Position numbers and translations under genes: made by a program
Notes under the pieces: model-generated
What the model saw: the letters and a program-made list of their open reading frames with translations, nothing else
What the model was told of the DNA's origin: nothing
Database searches by the model: none
Assembly (NCBI GenBank): GCA_030829955.1
Contig: JAURNY010000017.1
Location: 33,843-97,842, forward strand
Direction of reading: 5' to 3'
Origin: Gammaproteobacteria bacterium
GTDB lineage: Bacteria > Pseudomonadota > Gammaproteobacteria > Eutrophobiales > Eutrophobiaceae
DNA length: 64,000 bases
Shown here: positions 40,559 to 50,734 of the stretch, piece by piece
Layout of the letters: each line of letters starts with the position of its first letter
Numbering within the stretch: position 1 is the stretch's first letter

Positions 40559-43441
40559 TTACTGACAAGCTTCACAATCAGGGTCGAGAATAGAACAGAC
40601 CTTTGGAGCTTCTTCTATGGACTCTGGTTTAACTGAGTTATTAGCGGCGCTTTTTTCCATATGAGTTGCACCCAGAGAGCGTAAGTAATAAGTTGTTTTT
40701 AAACCTCTTACCCATGCAAGCTTATAAAGGTTGTCGAGTTTCTTGCCGCTTGGTTCAGACATATATAGGTTGAGTGACTGGGCCTGATCGAGCCATTTTT
40801 GTCTGCGTGATGCTGCTTCCACTAGCCAGCGTGGGTCAACTTCAAAGGCACTGGCATAGATGTTTTTAATATCATCAGGAATACGATCAATTGATTGCAC
40901 ACTGCCGTCAAAGTATTTCAAATCATTAACCATGACATCATCCCAGACACCCAGCTCTTTTAAGTCGTTAGCAAGATAAGGATTGACTACCGTAAATTCA
41001 CCGGACAAATTCGATTTCACAAACAGATTTTGATAAGTCGGTTCGATAGACTGGCTAACACCACAGATATTGGAAATAGTTGCAGTTGGTGCAATCGCCA
41101 TACAATTGGAGTTACGCATACCAACAGTTTTTACTCGTTCACGCAGACTATCCCAATCAAGATTTTGTTCGATATTCACTTGTAAATAATCACCACGAGT
41201 TTCACTCAGGCGATCCATTGAATCAATTGGTAAAATACCTTGACTCCAGAGCGAACCTTGATAAGTTGAATAGGTGCCACGTTCTTCTGCCAGCTCGGTT
41301 GAAGCCTGAATCGCGTAGTAGCTCACCATTTCCATGCTGCTATCTGCAAACTCAACAGCTTCTTCCGAGGCATAAGGCAAGCGTAATTTATATAAAGCAT
41401 CTTGAAAACCCATGATACCCATACCAACGGGACGATGACGCAAGTTAGAACGTCTTGCCTTGGTGACACTATAATAGTTGTAGTCGATAACGTTATCGAG
41501 CATACGCATTGCAGTGTTAATGGTTTTTTGAAGTTTTTCTTCATTCAAGCCATTTTCATCAACATGTCTTGGCAGGTTTACCGAACCAAGGTTGCAGACT
41601 GCAATTTCATCATCAGAAGTGTTCAGTGTAATTTCAGTGCAAAGGTTTGATGAATGAACAACACCAACATGGGGTTGCGGTGAACGCAGGTTGCAAGGAT
41701 CTTTAAATGTGATCCATGGATGACCTGTTTCAAACAACATTGATAACATCTTGCGCCAAAGCATTGTAGCAGGAATGGTTTTGAAGTTAGTTAATTCACC
41801 ATTTGCTGCCATTTGTTCATATTCAACATACTTTGCTTCAAATTCAGCGCCATACAGCTCATGCAATTCTGGCACGACATGCGGCGAGAACAAGGTCCAG
41901 TCTTTTTCTTCCGCCACACGTTTCATGAACAGATCAGGAATCCAGTTTGCAGTATTCATGTCATGAGTACGACGACGATCATCACCGGTGTTTTTACGTA
42001 ATTCGAGAAACTCTTCGATATCCAGATGCCAGGTTTCAAGATAGGCACACATTGCGCCTTTACGTTTGCCACCCTGATTTACCGCTACAGCAGTATCGTT
42101 AGCAACTTTCAGAAAAGGAACCACACCTTGTGATTTACCATTAGTACCTTTGATATGAGCACCTAATGCACGTACACGACTCCAGTCATTACCCAAACCA
42201 CCAGCATATTTTGAAAGCAAGGCGTCATCCTTAATTGAACCGAAGATGCCATCAAGATCATCAGGAACAGTAGTTAAATAACAGCTTGATAACTGTGGAC
42301 GACAGGTACCAGAATTAAATAAGGTTGGTGTAGAGCTCATGAAATCAAACGATGACAAGAGTTCATAGAATTCAATAGCACGTCCTTCTCGATCCAGCTC
42401 GTTAATAGCAAGTCCCATGGCAACACGCATGAAGAACGCTTGTGGTAATTCAAAGCGAGTTTCTTCTGAGTGGATGAAGTAACGATCGTAGAGTGTCTGT
42501 AAACCGAGATAGGTAAATTGCGTATCGCGTTCCGCAATTAATGCATGCCCGAGTTTATCCAGATCATATTTAGCCAATTCATGATCCAGTAATCCAAGTT
42601 CTGCGCCACGGAAGATATATTTTTTGAAATAATCCGGATAACGCTCAGCCATTTGTTTCTGTGTCGCTTGCGTAGACATTTCTTCAATAAAAGTCAGCGC
42701 CTCGCTTCGCAGCTTATCGAGTAAGAGACGAGCAGCAACATTGGAATAATTGGGTTCTTTTTCAATCAGCGTGCGGGCACTCATGACCACCGCATTACTG
42801 ATATCAGACTCATTAACGCCATCAAACAAATTTTTCAGTACATCATTAAGAATGATGTTTCTATCAACTCCTTCAATGCTGTCACAGGCCTCATCAACAA
42901 CCGACTGGAGTCGGTTGTTATCCAGAGGTACCTTGCTACCATCTGCAAGGGTGACATTAACAGGTACAGAATGTAATTCCTGTTCGGAAATTTGTTGCTC
43001 TATGGATGCCTTACGCTCTTTAGAACGTTCTTCGCGGTAAATCACATATGCGCGGGCTATTTTCTGTTCGCCGGCACGCATTAGCGCGAGCTCTACCTGA
43101 TCCTGAATATCCTCAATATGTAAGGTGCCCCCATCAGGTAAGCGACGGGTTAGAGCAGATAAAACCTGATCAGATAAATCATCAACTTTTTGATGAATTC
43201 GTGTCGATGCTGCTGCAGTACCACCTTCAACGTTGATAAATGCCTTGGTCATCGCTACAGAAATCTTGCTTAGATCAAAAGTCGTGACCTTGCCATTACG
43301 ACGTATCACACGATAATGATTTAAGGTGTCCATCACCGCATTGTGATTATTCGTATTCAACTTGGTAGGTGATTTTTGATCCCGTTGATTACTAGCTACA
43401 CTAGCTACAATGTCTTTGTTAGCAGTGATTTCTGCTCCCAT
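40559..43441 (-). CDS. nrdA: Ribonucleotide reductase class Ia, alpha subunit (two ATP-cones)
   Basis: This is the catalytic subunit making deoxyribonucleotides (960 aa). It has two N-terminal ATP-cone regions: YRVIRRNGKVTTFDLSKISVAM (about residues 40-150) and VNVTLADGSKVPLDNNRLQSVV (about 155-265). Then follow the barrel motifs SSCYLTTVPDDLDGI, GLGNDWSRVRA, KRKGAMCAYLETWHLDIEEFLEL, NLCTEI and MGIMGFQDALYKL. The C-terminal redox pair is in DPDCEACQ. The length matches the long Pseudomonas-type NrdA rather than E. coli (about 760). The ATG has GGAGGGG upstream. NrdR and DnaA boxes lie upstream (43532-43617). Confidence 0.96.
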   Translation of the reverse strand: MGAEITANKDIVASVASNQRDQKSPTKLNTNNHNAVMDTLNHYRVIRRNGKVTTFDLSKISVAMTKAFINVEGGTAAASTRIHQKVDDLSDQVLSALTRRLPDGGTLHIEDIQDQVELALMRAGEQKIARAYVIYREERSKERKASIEQQISEQELHSVPVNVTLADGSKVPLDNNRLQSVVDEACDSIEGVDRNIILNDVLKNLFDGVNESDISNAVVMSARTLIEKEPNYSNVAARLLLDKLRSEALTFIEEMSTQATQKQMAERYPDYFKKYIFRGAELGLLDHELAKYDLDKLGHALIAERDTQFTYLGLQTLYDRYFIHSEETRFELPQAFFMRVAMGLAINELDREGRAIEFYELLSSFDFMSSTPTLFNSGTCRPQLSSCYLTTVPDDLDGIFGSIKDDALLSKYAGGLGNDWSRVRALGAHIKGTNGKSQGVVPFLKVANDTAVAVNQGGKRKGAMCAYLETWHLDIEEFLELRKNTGDDRRRTHDMNTANWIPDLFMKRVAEEKDWTLFSPHVVPELHELYGAEFEAKYVEYEQMAANGELTNFKTIPATMLWRKMLSMLFETGHPWITFKDPCNLRSPQPHVGVVHSSNLCTEITLNTSDDEIAVCNLGSVNLPRHVDENGLNEEKLQKTINTAMRMLDNVIDYNYYSVTKARRSNLRHRPVGMGIMGFQDALYKLRLPYASEEAVEFADSSMEMVSYYAIQASTELAEERGTYSTYQGSLWSQGILPIDSMDRLSETRGDYLQVNIEQNLDWDSLRERVKTVGMRNSNCMAIAPTATISNICGVSQSIEPTYQNLFVKSNLSGEFTVVNPYLANDLKELGVWDDVMVNDLKYFDGSVQSIDRIPDDIKNIYASAFEVDPRWLVEAASRRQKWLDQAQSLNLYMSEPSGKKLDNLYKLAWVRGLKTTYYLRSLGATHMEKSAANNSVKPESIEEAPKVCSILDPDCEACQ

Positions 43442-43531
43442 TTACCCCTCCAAATTATTACTACATTGTTTCCATGCCCGCCAACCGAGCTAGAAACTAA
43501 TCGATTTTTGTTATGAAATAAACTTATAACA

Positions 43532-43579
43532 CCACAACAAAATGTGGTCAATAAGCTCCTTAAACACAATATGATGTGG
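43532..43579. promoter_or_regulatory. Pair of NrdR boxes upstream of nrdAB
   Basis: Two 16-bp sites, CCACAACAAAATGTGG (43532-43547) and ACACAATATGATGTGG (43564-43579), agree at 12 of 16 positions and resemble the NrdR consensus acaCwAtATaTwGtgt. Their centres are 32 bases apart, about three helical turns, the usual NrdR arrangement. NrdR should repress nrdAB when dATP/ATP levels are sufficient. Confidence 0.8.
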
Positions 43580-43608
43580 AATAGATTGTGTTTTATATCC
43601 GGATTACC

Positions 43609-43617
43609 TGTGGATAA
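43609..43617 (-). promoter_or_regulatory. DnaA box upstream of nrdAB
   Basis: TGTGGATAA is the reverse complement of the consensus DnaA box TTATCCACA. It lies 30 bases beyond the NrdR pair. DnaA is a known regulator of nrdAB in E. coli, so this may link dNTP supply to replication; a single 9-mer can also occur by chance. Confidence 0.5.
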
Positions 43618-43944
43618 GCTGGGTGTAAGTCTGAGTAAAATTATAAATAAAAATAAAATCGTATATTTTCATTCTCTTAGAATGATTGCTGCAATACAGT
43701 ATGTTGCCGTATAAGATTGTTTAAAACTGTTGAAATTAAATTAGTAATAGTAATAATTAATAATAATTATTGTTTTTCTGGACAAAAAAATAATTAGGCT
43801 AGAATGGTTTAGGGAAGGTAGAAAGAGGAGCAAAAGAAGCCATTGATGCCGTCTTTAGTCACATAATGAAGCCTTGTCACCCCATTGATGTTTAGGTTTG
43901 TTGGTAAATCCGTCCGCGGTCTTTAAGAAATACTAAGAAAAACA
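43618..43944. other. AT-rich intergenic stretch with no recognised feature
   Basis: About 330 bases between the nrdA control sites and the end of the VWA gene. I see no open reading frame with family resemblance, no strong hairpin and no repeat. It may hold the upstream part of the nrdA promoter. Confidence 0.6.
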
Positions 43945-45054
43945 TTATTTTAGGCGGTAAATAACTTCACGCAAGGAATTGAGACTGTGTGCGGGCAGGA
44001 TATTGTCGACATAAGGACGTGCAGCTTTGGCGCTGGCATCCTCAATGTAGCCTTCGCGGGCCACCATGGGGTTAAGCCAGAGAACTTTATCGGCTCTAGA
44101 TTTCAATAACTTTAGCTGTTTTGCTAGTTCAGATGGTTGTTCAGTATCAAAGCCATCACTAATCAATATCAGCGAAGTCTTTTTATTGAGCATCACATTT
44201 GCGTAATCCTTATTAAACGTGGAAATGGATTGGGCAATACATGTCCCGCCAAGCCAAAGATTATTAGTCGCTTCCAGTTGCTTTTTCATGGAGCTAATGG
44301 AATGTAATTTAAATATCTCGGTGACATGGTGCAATTTCGTATGAAAAACAAATGCCTCGGTATTGTGAAAAACATTTACTAGTCCGCGAACAAAGCGAAA
44401 CAATAATGGGTTGTTCCATGTCATGGAATGCGATACATCATGCAGAACCACTAGTTTCGGGGGTTCGCGTGTTTGTAATAAAAAACGCGGTTTGATCGGT
44501 ATACCACCCTGAGAAAGGTTATGTCTTAACGTATGCCGGACACTCAACGTGCGCCCACGATTGGCAATAACTTTTTTACGCCGCAAGGAACGTTTTAATT
44601 GTGTTGCTAATGTTTCCGCCAGATTCTCCGCTTCCTGCATGGCTTTAGAATCGTTTAAAAAACGAAAGTCTGCTTTACCAATCGTATTTTGCTTACCTGC
44701 ACCAACTCCGTTATTGATATCAATCTCGGCCGGATTGATCTCCTGACTACTTCCAGCCAGACCACTTAATCGGCCACTAGTTTGATTAATATTTAGTGAC
44801 TTTGTCGGGATGGCCAAAGTATTGATTTTACCTAACCAGTAATTATTGAAGTGCTGATGAAACTGTTGCCATTGCGATGCTTCGCGACAAAATAAAGTAC
44901 GAAAATAAATTTCAGAGAGTTGTTTGTTCGGTTCGTTTAGGCTGGAAATGGCATGAAGGCTATCACTAATATCATTTGAACAAATTGAATATCCCTGCTG
45001 GCGTAGATAATCACTAAAGCCAAGTATACGTTGACTTAATGAACTAGCGTTCAT
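43945..45054 (-). CDS. VWA-domain protein (CoxE-like)
   Basis: This 369-residue protein has a C-terminal von Willebrand A domain: LVVLHDVSHSMTWNN supplies the MIDAS DxSxS, with later TCIAQSISTFNKDY and LILISDGFDTEQP. The N-terminal half is helical and basic in the middle (LKRSLRRKKVIANRGR). It overlaps the MoxR-type ATPase gene by 4 bases. Such ATPase/VWA pairs (CoxD/CoxE, RavA/ViaA) act as chaperones that activate or insert metal into partner enzymes. No CO dehydrogenase or other obvious client is adjacent, so its target is open. Confidence 0.85.
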   Translation of the reverse strand: MNASSLSQRILGFSDYLRQQGYSICSNDISDSLHAISSLNEPNKQLSEIYFRTLFCREASQWQQFHQHFNNYWLGKINTLAIPTKSLNINQTSGRLSGLAGSSQEINPAEIDINNGVGAGKQNTIGKADFRFLNDSKAMQEAENLAETLATQLKRSLRRKKVIANRGRTLSVRHTLRHNLSQGGIPIKPRFLLQTREPPKLVVLHDVSHSMTWNNPLLFRFVRGLVNVFHNTEAFVFHTKLHHVTEIFKLHSISSMKKQLEATNNLWLGGTCIAQSISTFNKDYANVMLNKKTSLILISDGFDTEQPSELAKQLKLLKSRADKVLWLNPMVAREGYIEDASAKAARPYVDNILPAHSLNSLREVIYRLK

Positions 45055-45917
45055 AAGGAGATGCGAATCAAACGATCTAGTTCGGCGGCATTAATAAGTT
45101 GTTTATCTTCACGGGTTTTTAACAAACAACCAAGACTATCTAGAATAGACTGTCTTTCAATACTGATATCTTTAATACCTAATCCTAACAATGCCATTGC
45201 CCAATCGAGTGTTTCAGCAACACCAGGAAGTTTGCGTAAATCTTTCTCACGCAAATGTTGTACAAAGCTAACGATTTGTCTGCTAAGTGTGTCATCAATA
45301 TTTGGTACACGTGATTTAATGATCTGCATTTCACGCTCCGGATCAGGGTAGGGCATGTAGTAATACAAACAACGACGACGTAATGCATCACTCAGGTGGC
45401 GAACGCCATTGGAAGTGAGAATCACCATCGGGATGGATGTCGCGTTAATAGTACTGTATTCAGGAATGGTGATTTGATATTCAGATAGCAACTCTAAAAG
45501 AAACGCCTCAAAGGCTTCATCGGCACGATCGATTTCATCAATCAACAAGACCGGTGAATTGATTTGTGTAATGGCTTTTAAAAGAGGACGTTCAAGTAAA
45601 AAACTTTTATCAAAAATTGTAGAAAGATCTTCTTTTTTTGCATCGAGTTTTTCCTGCATATTAATCCAGAGCAACTGCTTGGAATAATTCCATTCATACA
45701 CAGCACTTTGGCTATCCAGCCCTTCATAACATTGCATTCGTATTAATTCGCAATCGGCAGCATTTGCCAAAGCCTGAGCAATACTGGTTTTACCGACACC
45801 GGCTTCACCTTCAATTAAAAGTGGCCGTTGCAATTGTTGCATTAAATTCAGAATAGCAGCCATCTCACTATTAGCGATGTAGCCGACCTTTTCGAGTTTT
45901 TGTTGTAAGTCTTTCAT
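45051..45917 (-). CDS. MoxR-family AAA+ ATPase (CoxD-like)
   Basis: This 288-residue AAA+ ATPase has Walker A EGEAGVGKTSIAQAL, Walker B VLLIDEIDRADEAFEAFLLELL, and sensor/arginine-finger regions TSNGVRHLSDALRRRCLYYYMPYPDPERE. MoxR ATPases work with VWA proteins to mature enzymes; the family was named from methanol-oxidation clusters. Overlapping the VWA gene, it clearly forms one unit with it. Its size and motifs place it in the CoxD-like branch. Confidence 0.88.
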   Translation of the reverse strand: MKDLQQKLEKVGYIANSEMAAILNLMQQLQRPLLIEGEAGVGKTSIAQALANAADCELIRMQCYEGLDSQSAVYEWNYSKQLLWINMQEKLDAKKEDLSTIFDKSFLLERPLLKAITQINSPVLLIDEIDRADEAFEAFLLELLSEYQITIPEYSTINATSIPMVILTSNGVRHLSDALRRRCLYYYMPYPDPEREMQIIKSRVPNIDDTLSRQIVSFVQHLREKDLRKLPGVAETLDWAMALLGLGIKDISIERQSILDSLGCLLKTREDKQLINAAELDRLIRISL

Positions 45918-46098
45918 AAAGCCTTACTTTATCACATTTAGTTTTTTAGTTTTTTGAATTTATGGTGCTCGAAACTGTTCACCCTATGATGCAGTTGCAT
46001 GGTTTGATTCACTAACGAAGCTATCCTAGGTTTTAGTTGTGTGTTAACGGTAGTATTATTAAGACATAATTATAGAAATTGAGAATTTAGCAATAATA

Positions 46099-47469
46099 AT
46101 GACAAATACATTAATCTCACCACTCTCTGGACTAAGACGTCTCATCGAAACTGGTCAGATTGGACCCAATGAAAATAAATTTCTTGATGATAAAGACCCT
46201 GTTTGGTCGCCACATAACAAAATCATCAACGTGACTCCGGGTCCTGCATGGGGTTCTGAGCTAGTGGATCAATTTTCATCAACTCAGACACGAGGTATGC
46301 GTGGTCCAGACGTTGCAAGATTTTTTACAAGTGTTCGCGCTGATTACGGCAGAATGGTAGGTATGCAGGCAGGTGGTAGATCACTATTCTTCACTGGGTC
46401 TGGTACTACTGGGACAGAAGCAGCTGCAGGTTCATGTCGTTTTCCTGATGAAGCTGAATCCGATATGCCTGCTGTTGTTACCATGGAAATAGGTGCGTTT
46501 AGTACAGCAATGGGTAACTGTGTTGAAAATCTTGGTAGAAAAGTTGTTCGACTGAAAAGTGACCTCGGTGAAGATCTTCCTTTTGACCAATTAAGAGAAG
46601 TCCTTGAAAAAGACACAGAACATAAAATCCAGTTAGTTATGCACCCGCTAAATGAAACGGGTACAGGTGTTACTACTGATCCAAAGAAGGTGCGCGCAAT
46701 ATTGGATGAGCTAAATCACTCGGCACTGCTTGTTGTTGATGGTATTTCTGCCATCGGCAGCATGCCTGCCAACATGACTGATATGGGTATCGATATGCTG
46801 ATTGGCTGTAGTCAAAAAGGCATTATGGGTACACCGGGTATTGGCATGCTTTCTATTAGCCCTAAAGCATATGAGAGAGTTTATGAAGCCGACAAAGCAT
46901 TAGCAAATGCAGGTATTAAAAAAGGCCAACATTACTTACATTTAACCAAAATGATTGATGCGATGGATTCCATGGGGTTACATCTTGAAACGCCAGGAAA
47001 CTATGCTCAATTTGCTGTGGCATTGGATACGCTTGCCATTGAAGGTATTGATCGTGTTTGTGAACGCCATAAAGAGTGTTCTGAAGTTTATCGTGCTGCC
47101 GTACTTGCTGCAGGCCTGGAGTTAGTAGCAAAACATGAACACCTTCGTTCAAATGCGGTGACAGCAGTGAAAGCGCCGGAAGGTTTTGGTGTAAAGAAAA
47201 TTACTGAAGTACTTAACATCATGTTTTCTAAACATGCTGTTGAAGCTGCAGCTATTCCAGGCGCGCCTGACTTAGGTTGGCGACTATGTGCAACTGGCGG
47301 CATTCAACCACAACATGCTATGGCTGCTTCTATAGCATTCTTAATGGCATGTGACGAAGCAGGCGTGCCTGTAGACGTTGAGGCAGGTGTTGCAGCTGCC
47401 ACTAGAAAATATAGGGAAGTTGTTAAATATCACAGACCTTTACCGGGGGTTGATGCTTACGGAAGATAA
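46099..47469 (+). CDS. Class V aminotransferase, serine-glyoxylate / alanine-glyoxylate type
   Basis: This PLP enzyme of 456 residues has VTPGPAWGSELV and TRGMRGPDVARFF at the N-terminus, LFFTGSGTTGTEAA, LVVDGISAIGSMPANM (the PLP-binding Asp), and the Schiff-base Lys in IGCSQKGIMGTPGIG. Serine-glyoxylate aminotransferase makes hydroxypyruvate and glycine in the serine cycle; alanine-glyoxylate transaminases share the fold. It is longer than most members (about 400), mostly by extra N-terminal and C-terminal residues. No other serine-cycle gene is nearby, so the assignment to C1 assimilation is an inference from the methylotrophic setting. Confidence 0.82.
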   Translation: MTNTLISPLSGLRRLIETGQIGPNENKFLDDKDPVWSPHNKIINVTPGPAWGSELVDQFSSTQTRGMRGPDVARFFTSVRADYGRMVGMQAGGRSLFFTGSGTTGTEAAAGSCRFPDEAESDMPAVVTMEIGAFSTAMGNCVENLGRKVVRLKSDLGEDLPFDQLREVLEKDTEHKIQLVMHPLNETGTGVTTDPKKVRAILDELNHSALLVVDGISAIGSMPANMTDMGIDMLIGCSQKGIMGTPGIGMLSISPKAYERVYEADKALANAGIKKGQHYLHLTKMIDAMDSMGLHLETPGNYAQFAVALDTLAIEGIDRVCERHKECSEVYRAAVLAAGLELVAKHEHLRSNAVTAVKAPEGFGVKKITEVLNIMFSKHAVEAAAIPGAPDLGWRLCATGGIQPQHAMAASIAFLMACDEAGVPVDVEAGVAAATRKYREVVKYHRPLPGVDAYGR

Positions 47470-47605
47470 TAACTAAATAAGAACGTTTAAAACACAAAGT
47501 CAGTCAAGCTGTATTTGCTGTATATTTGAATACAAGATAACCTACGGTGTAAAAGTGGGATTAGTGGCAGAAAAAACTATGTTTCACTTTACTTAATCCA
47601 CATAG

Positions 47606-50600
47606 TTAATTCGCTGCATTTTTACTGCTTCTTATGACGATGCTGCGAACAATCACATAAAATACTGGTGTTAGAAATAATCCAAGTAACGTTACACCTA
47701 ACATTCCACTAAATACTGTTGTGCCTAATACCTGTCGCATCTCAGCACCAGCACCTGTTGCTAACATCAATGGCACAACACCAAGAATAAAAGCAAACGC
47801 CGTCATTAAAATAGGACGTAAACGAATTTGAGCTGCTTCAATAGCAGCATCTACATGATTTTTACCTTCCCGCTCAAGATGTCTAGCAAATTCCACCATT
47901 AGGATTGCATTTTTACTCGCGAGGCCAATAAGTACGATAAAACCAATCTGCGTTAATATATTGTTATCCATACCGCGAAAATGAACACCTGCTAGCGCAA
48001 ACAAGATACATAAAGGCACAATTAAAATAATTGTGATTGGTAATGACCAGCTTTCGTATTGTGCAGATAACAGCAGGAATACAAACAACACACTTAATGG
48101 GAAAATAATAATACCGACGTTGCCGCCAAGTTTTTCTTGTAGTGCTATTTCTGTCCATTCAAAACTGATGCCGGCAGGCAAAATTGCGGCTGCCAGCTTT
48201 TCCATTTCGATTAATGCTTCGCCAGTACTTACTCCGGGAACTCCACTGCCTTGTAATTCCGCAGAGGGGTAAAGGTTGTAACGTACAATTCGATTTGCAC
48301 CTTGCACCTGTAATACTTTCAGGATTGATCCCAGTGGCACCATGTCGCCATTAATGTTCTTGGCACGCAAGCGCAAGATATCAGCTGGGTCTAGTCGAAA
48401 GGGTGCATCCGCTTGCGCAATCACCTGATAGGTTTTGCCAAACAAATTAAAATCGTTGACATAAGTGGAGCCGAGATAAACCTGTAATGTTTCAAAAACA
48501 TTTTCCACTGGCACATTAAGAATTTCTGCGCGATTGCGATCAATATCAAGATTATATTGTGGTGTCGATGAATCAATCGTGCTGAATACCTGAGTCAATT
48601 TAGGATTCTGATTTGCAGCACCTGCAAGTTGCCATGCTGCTTCTTCAAGTGCTTTTAAACCAAGTCCACTTTTATCCTGAACGATCATTTTAAAACCACC
48701 ACCGCGACCCATACCACGAACAGAAGGAGGTTGCACTACAAAGATGGAAGCTTCTTGGATATTGCTAAATGCTGCATAGAGCTGACCAACAACAGAACTT
48801 GCCTTTTCTTCTTTTGAGCCAGAACGTTCTTCAAATGGCTTTAATAAAACAAATACAGCTGCCGAGTTACTGGCATTAGTAAATGTTGCCGCATTAAGTC
48901 CGGCAAACGCGACTACATTAGTAATGTTTGGATTTTGTTGTGCAATTTTAGTTGCCTTTTGTACAACTTCATCCGTTCTTTCTAAAGAGGCACCTTTGGG
49001 GAGTTCAATAATACTTATTAAATAGCCTTGATCCTGTTGTGGAATAAAGCCACCTGGTACACGTTGAAACATTAAATAGGTGCTGCAGATTAAAATGAGA
49101 AACACCGTTAACATAATGATAGGGCGACGGACAAAAAACGCGATAAGCTTACCGTATTTTTTGTTGCCAAAATTAAATACGGCATTGAAAAAGCGATACA
49201 ATATATTAGGTTTTACATGGTCGGGGGCTTTTAGTAATAGGCGACCCAATGCCGGGCTTAAGGTTAATGAGTTAAATGCAGAGATAACAGTTGCAACAGA
49301 TATTGTTAGTGCAAATTGTTGAAAAAATGCGCCGGGTATACCACCAAGAAACGCGCTTGGAATAAATACTGCCACTAACACCAATGCCATGGATATTAAG
49401 GCACTACCTACTTCTGTCATAGTTATTCTAGCAGCATCACGTGGCGCGACACCGTTTTCAAGATTTCGTTGAATATCCTCTACTACTACAATCGCGTCAT
49501 CAACAACGACACCAATCGCAAGCACAAGTCCGAATAGTGACAAACTGTTTAATGAGTAGCCCATCGCTGACATGACAGCAAATGTGCCAATCAAGGAAAC
49601 TGGGATTGCGGCTATAGGAATAATTGCAGCCCGCCATGACTGCAAAAATATAATGATAACCAATACAACAAGAATTAATGCCTCGACAATAGTGAGATAA
49701 ACCTTATTAATCGACTGCTCGATAAATTCTGTAGGGTTATAAACAATTTTATATTCAATACCGGGAGGGAATGATTTTGAAAGTCTGTCGACGGTATTTA
49801 GAATTTTTTCAGCGGTTTCTAATGCATTACTGCCAGGGCGTTGAAAAATCGCGATAGCAACTGCACTTTTTCCATTTAAATAACTATTTCTTACATATTC
49901 TTTACTGCCGATTTCAACACGTGCGATATCTTTTAGGCGTGTAAGTCTTCCATCTTCACCACGTTTAACAATAACGTTACCGAATTGTTCCTCATCGATA
50001 AATCGTCCTTGTGTTGTGATGGTATATTCAAATGCACTATCCAACGGCATTGGTGTTTGTCCGAGTTTTCCTCCGGCAACCTGAACGTTTTGCGCGCGTA
50101 GCGCACTAACCACATCTGTAGCCGCTAATTTAAATGCAGCCATACGTTTGGGATTAAGCCAGATGCGCATACTGTATTCGCGCGCACCAAAGACGATGAG
50201 TTCGCCAATGCCATCAATGCGAGCAAGTTCATCGCGAACCTGTAACAGGGCATAGTTACTGATATAGAGTTCATCCTGACTTTCATCGGGGGATAGCAGA
50301 TGAATTACCATCATGAGATTTGGCGAACTTTTCCGCGCAATTATCCCTAGTCTTCGTACTTCTTCTGGTAATTTAGGTTCAGCCTTGGCAATTCTGTTTT
50401 GCACCTGAACCTGTGCCGTATCTAGATCGGTACCTTGTTCAAAGGTAATTGTTAATGACATTGCGCCATCGCTTGTTGATTGCGACGTCATGTATAGCAT
50501 ATTTTCTATGCCATTAATTTCTTGTTCAATTGGTGTGGCGACGGTGTCGGCAATAACTTGTGGTGAAGCGCCAGGATAATTAGCATTAACAACAATGGTT

Positions 50601-50728
50601 GGCGGTGCAATTTCGGGATATTGGGTTATTGGTAATCCTATGTATGACAGAGCGCCAATAATGACAATAATAATTGATATGACAGCAGCGAATCGCGGCC
50701 TGTCTATAAAGAAATGACCAAATTTCAT
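47606..50728 (-). CDS. RND-family multidrug efflux permease (HAE1, AcrB/MexB-like)
   Basis: This inner-membrane proton-driven pump of 1040 residues opens with FFIDRPRFAAVISIIIVIIGALSYIGLPI and carries ATPPT-type YPEIAPPTIVVNANYPGAS, the TM4 proton-relay Asp-Asp in GVVVDDAIVVVEDIQRNLE, QQDQGYLI, and duplicated periplasmic and 12-TM organisation. It exports hydrophobic toxic compounds together with the membrane-fusion protein encoded just upstream. No outer-membrane TolC-like gene follows, so it must borrow one. Confidence 0.95.
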   Translation of the reverse strand: MKFGHFFIDRPRFAAVISIIIVIIGALSYIGLPITQYPEIAPPTIVVNANYPGASPQVIADTVATPIEQEINGIENMLYMTSQSTSDGAMSLTITFEQGTDLDTAQVQVQNRIAKAEPKLPEEVRRLGIIARKSSPNLMMVIHLLSPDESQDELYISNYALLQVRDELARIDGIGELIVFGAREYSMRIWLNPKRMAAFKLAATDVVSALRAQNVQVAGGKLGQTPMPLDSAFEYTITTQGRFIDEEQFGNVIVKRGEDGRLTRLKDIARVEIGSKEYVRNSYLNGKSAVAIAIFQRPGSNALETAEKILNTVDRLSKSFPPGIEYKIVYNPTEFIEQSINKVYLTIVEALILVVLVIIIFLQSWRAAIIPIAAIPVSLIGTFAVMSAMGYSLNSLSLFGLVLAIGVVVDDAIVVVEDIQRNLENGVAPRDAARITMTEVGSALISMALVLVAVFIPSAFLGGIPGAFFQQFALTISVATVISAFNSLTLSPALGRLLLKAPDHVKPNILYRFFNAVFNFGNKKYGKLIAFFVRRPIIMLTVFLILICSTYLMFQRVPGGFIPQQDQGYLISIIELPKGASLERTDEVVQKATKIAQQNPNITNVVAFAGLNAATFTNASNSAAVFVLLKPFEERSGSKEEKASSVVGQLYAAFSNIQEASIFVVQPPSVRGMGRGGGFKMIVQDKSGLGLKALEEAAWQLAGAANQNPKLTQVFSTIDSSTPQYNLDIDRNRAEILNVPVENVFETLQVYLGSTYVNDFNLFGKTYQVIAQADAPFRLDPADILRLRAKNINGDMVPLGSILKVLQVQGANRIVRYNLYPSAELQGSGVPGVSTGEALIEMEKLAAAILPAGISFEWTEIALQEKLGGNVGIIIFPLSVLFVFLLLSAQYESWSLPITIILIVPLCILFALAGVHFRGMDNNILTQIGFIVLIGLASKNAILMVEFARHLEREGKNHVDAAIEAAQIRLRPILMTAFAFILGVVPLMLATGAGAEMRQVLGTTVFSGMLGVTLLGLFLTPVFYVIVRSIVIRSSKNAAN

Positions 50729-50734
50729 CGCAGA

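Noticed and set aside
43945..45917. Carbon monoxide dehydrogenase cluster
   Set aside because: Only the CoxD/E-like chaperones are present; no coxMSL genes occur in the window.
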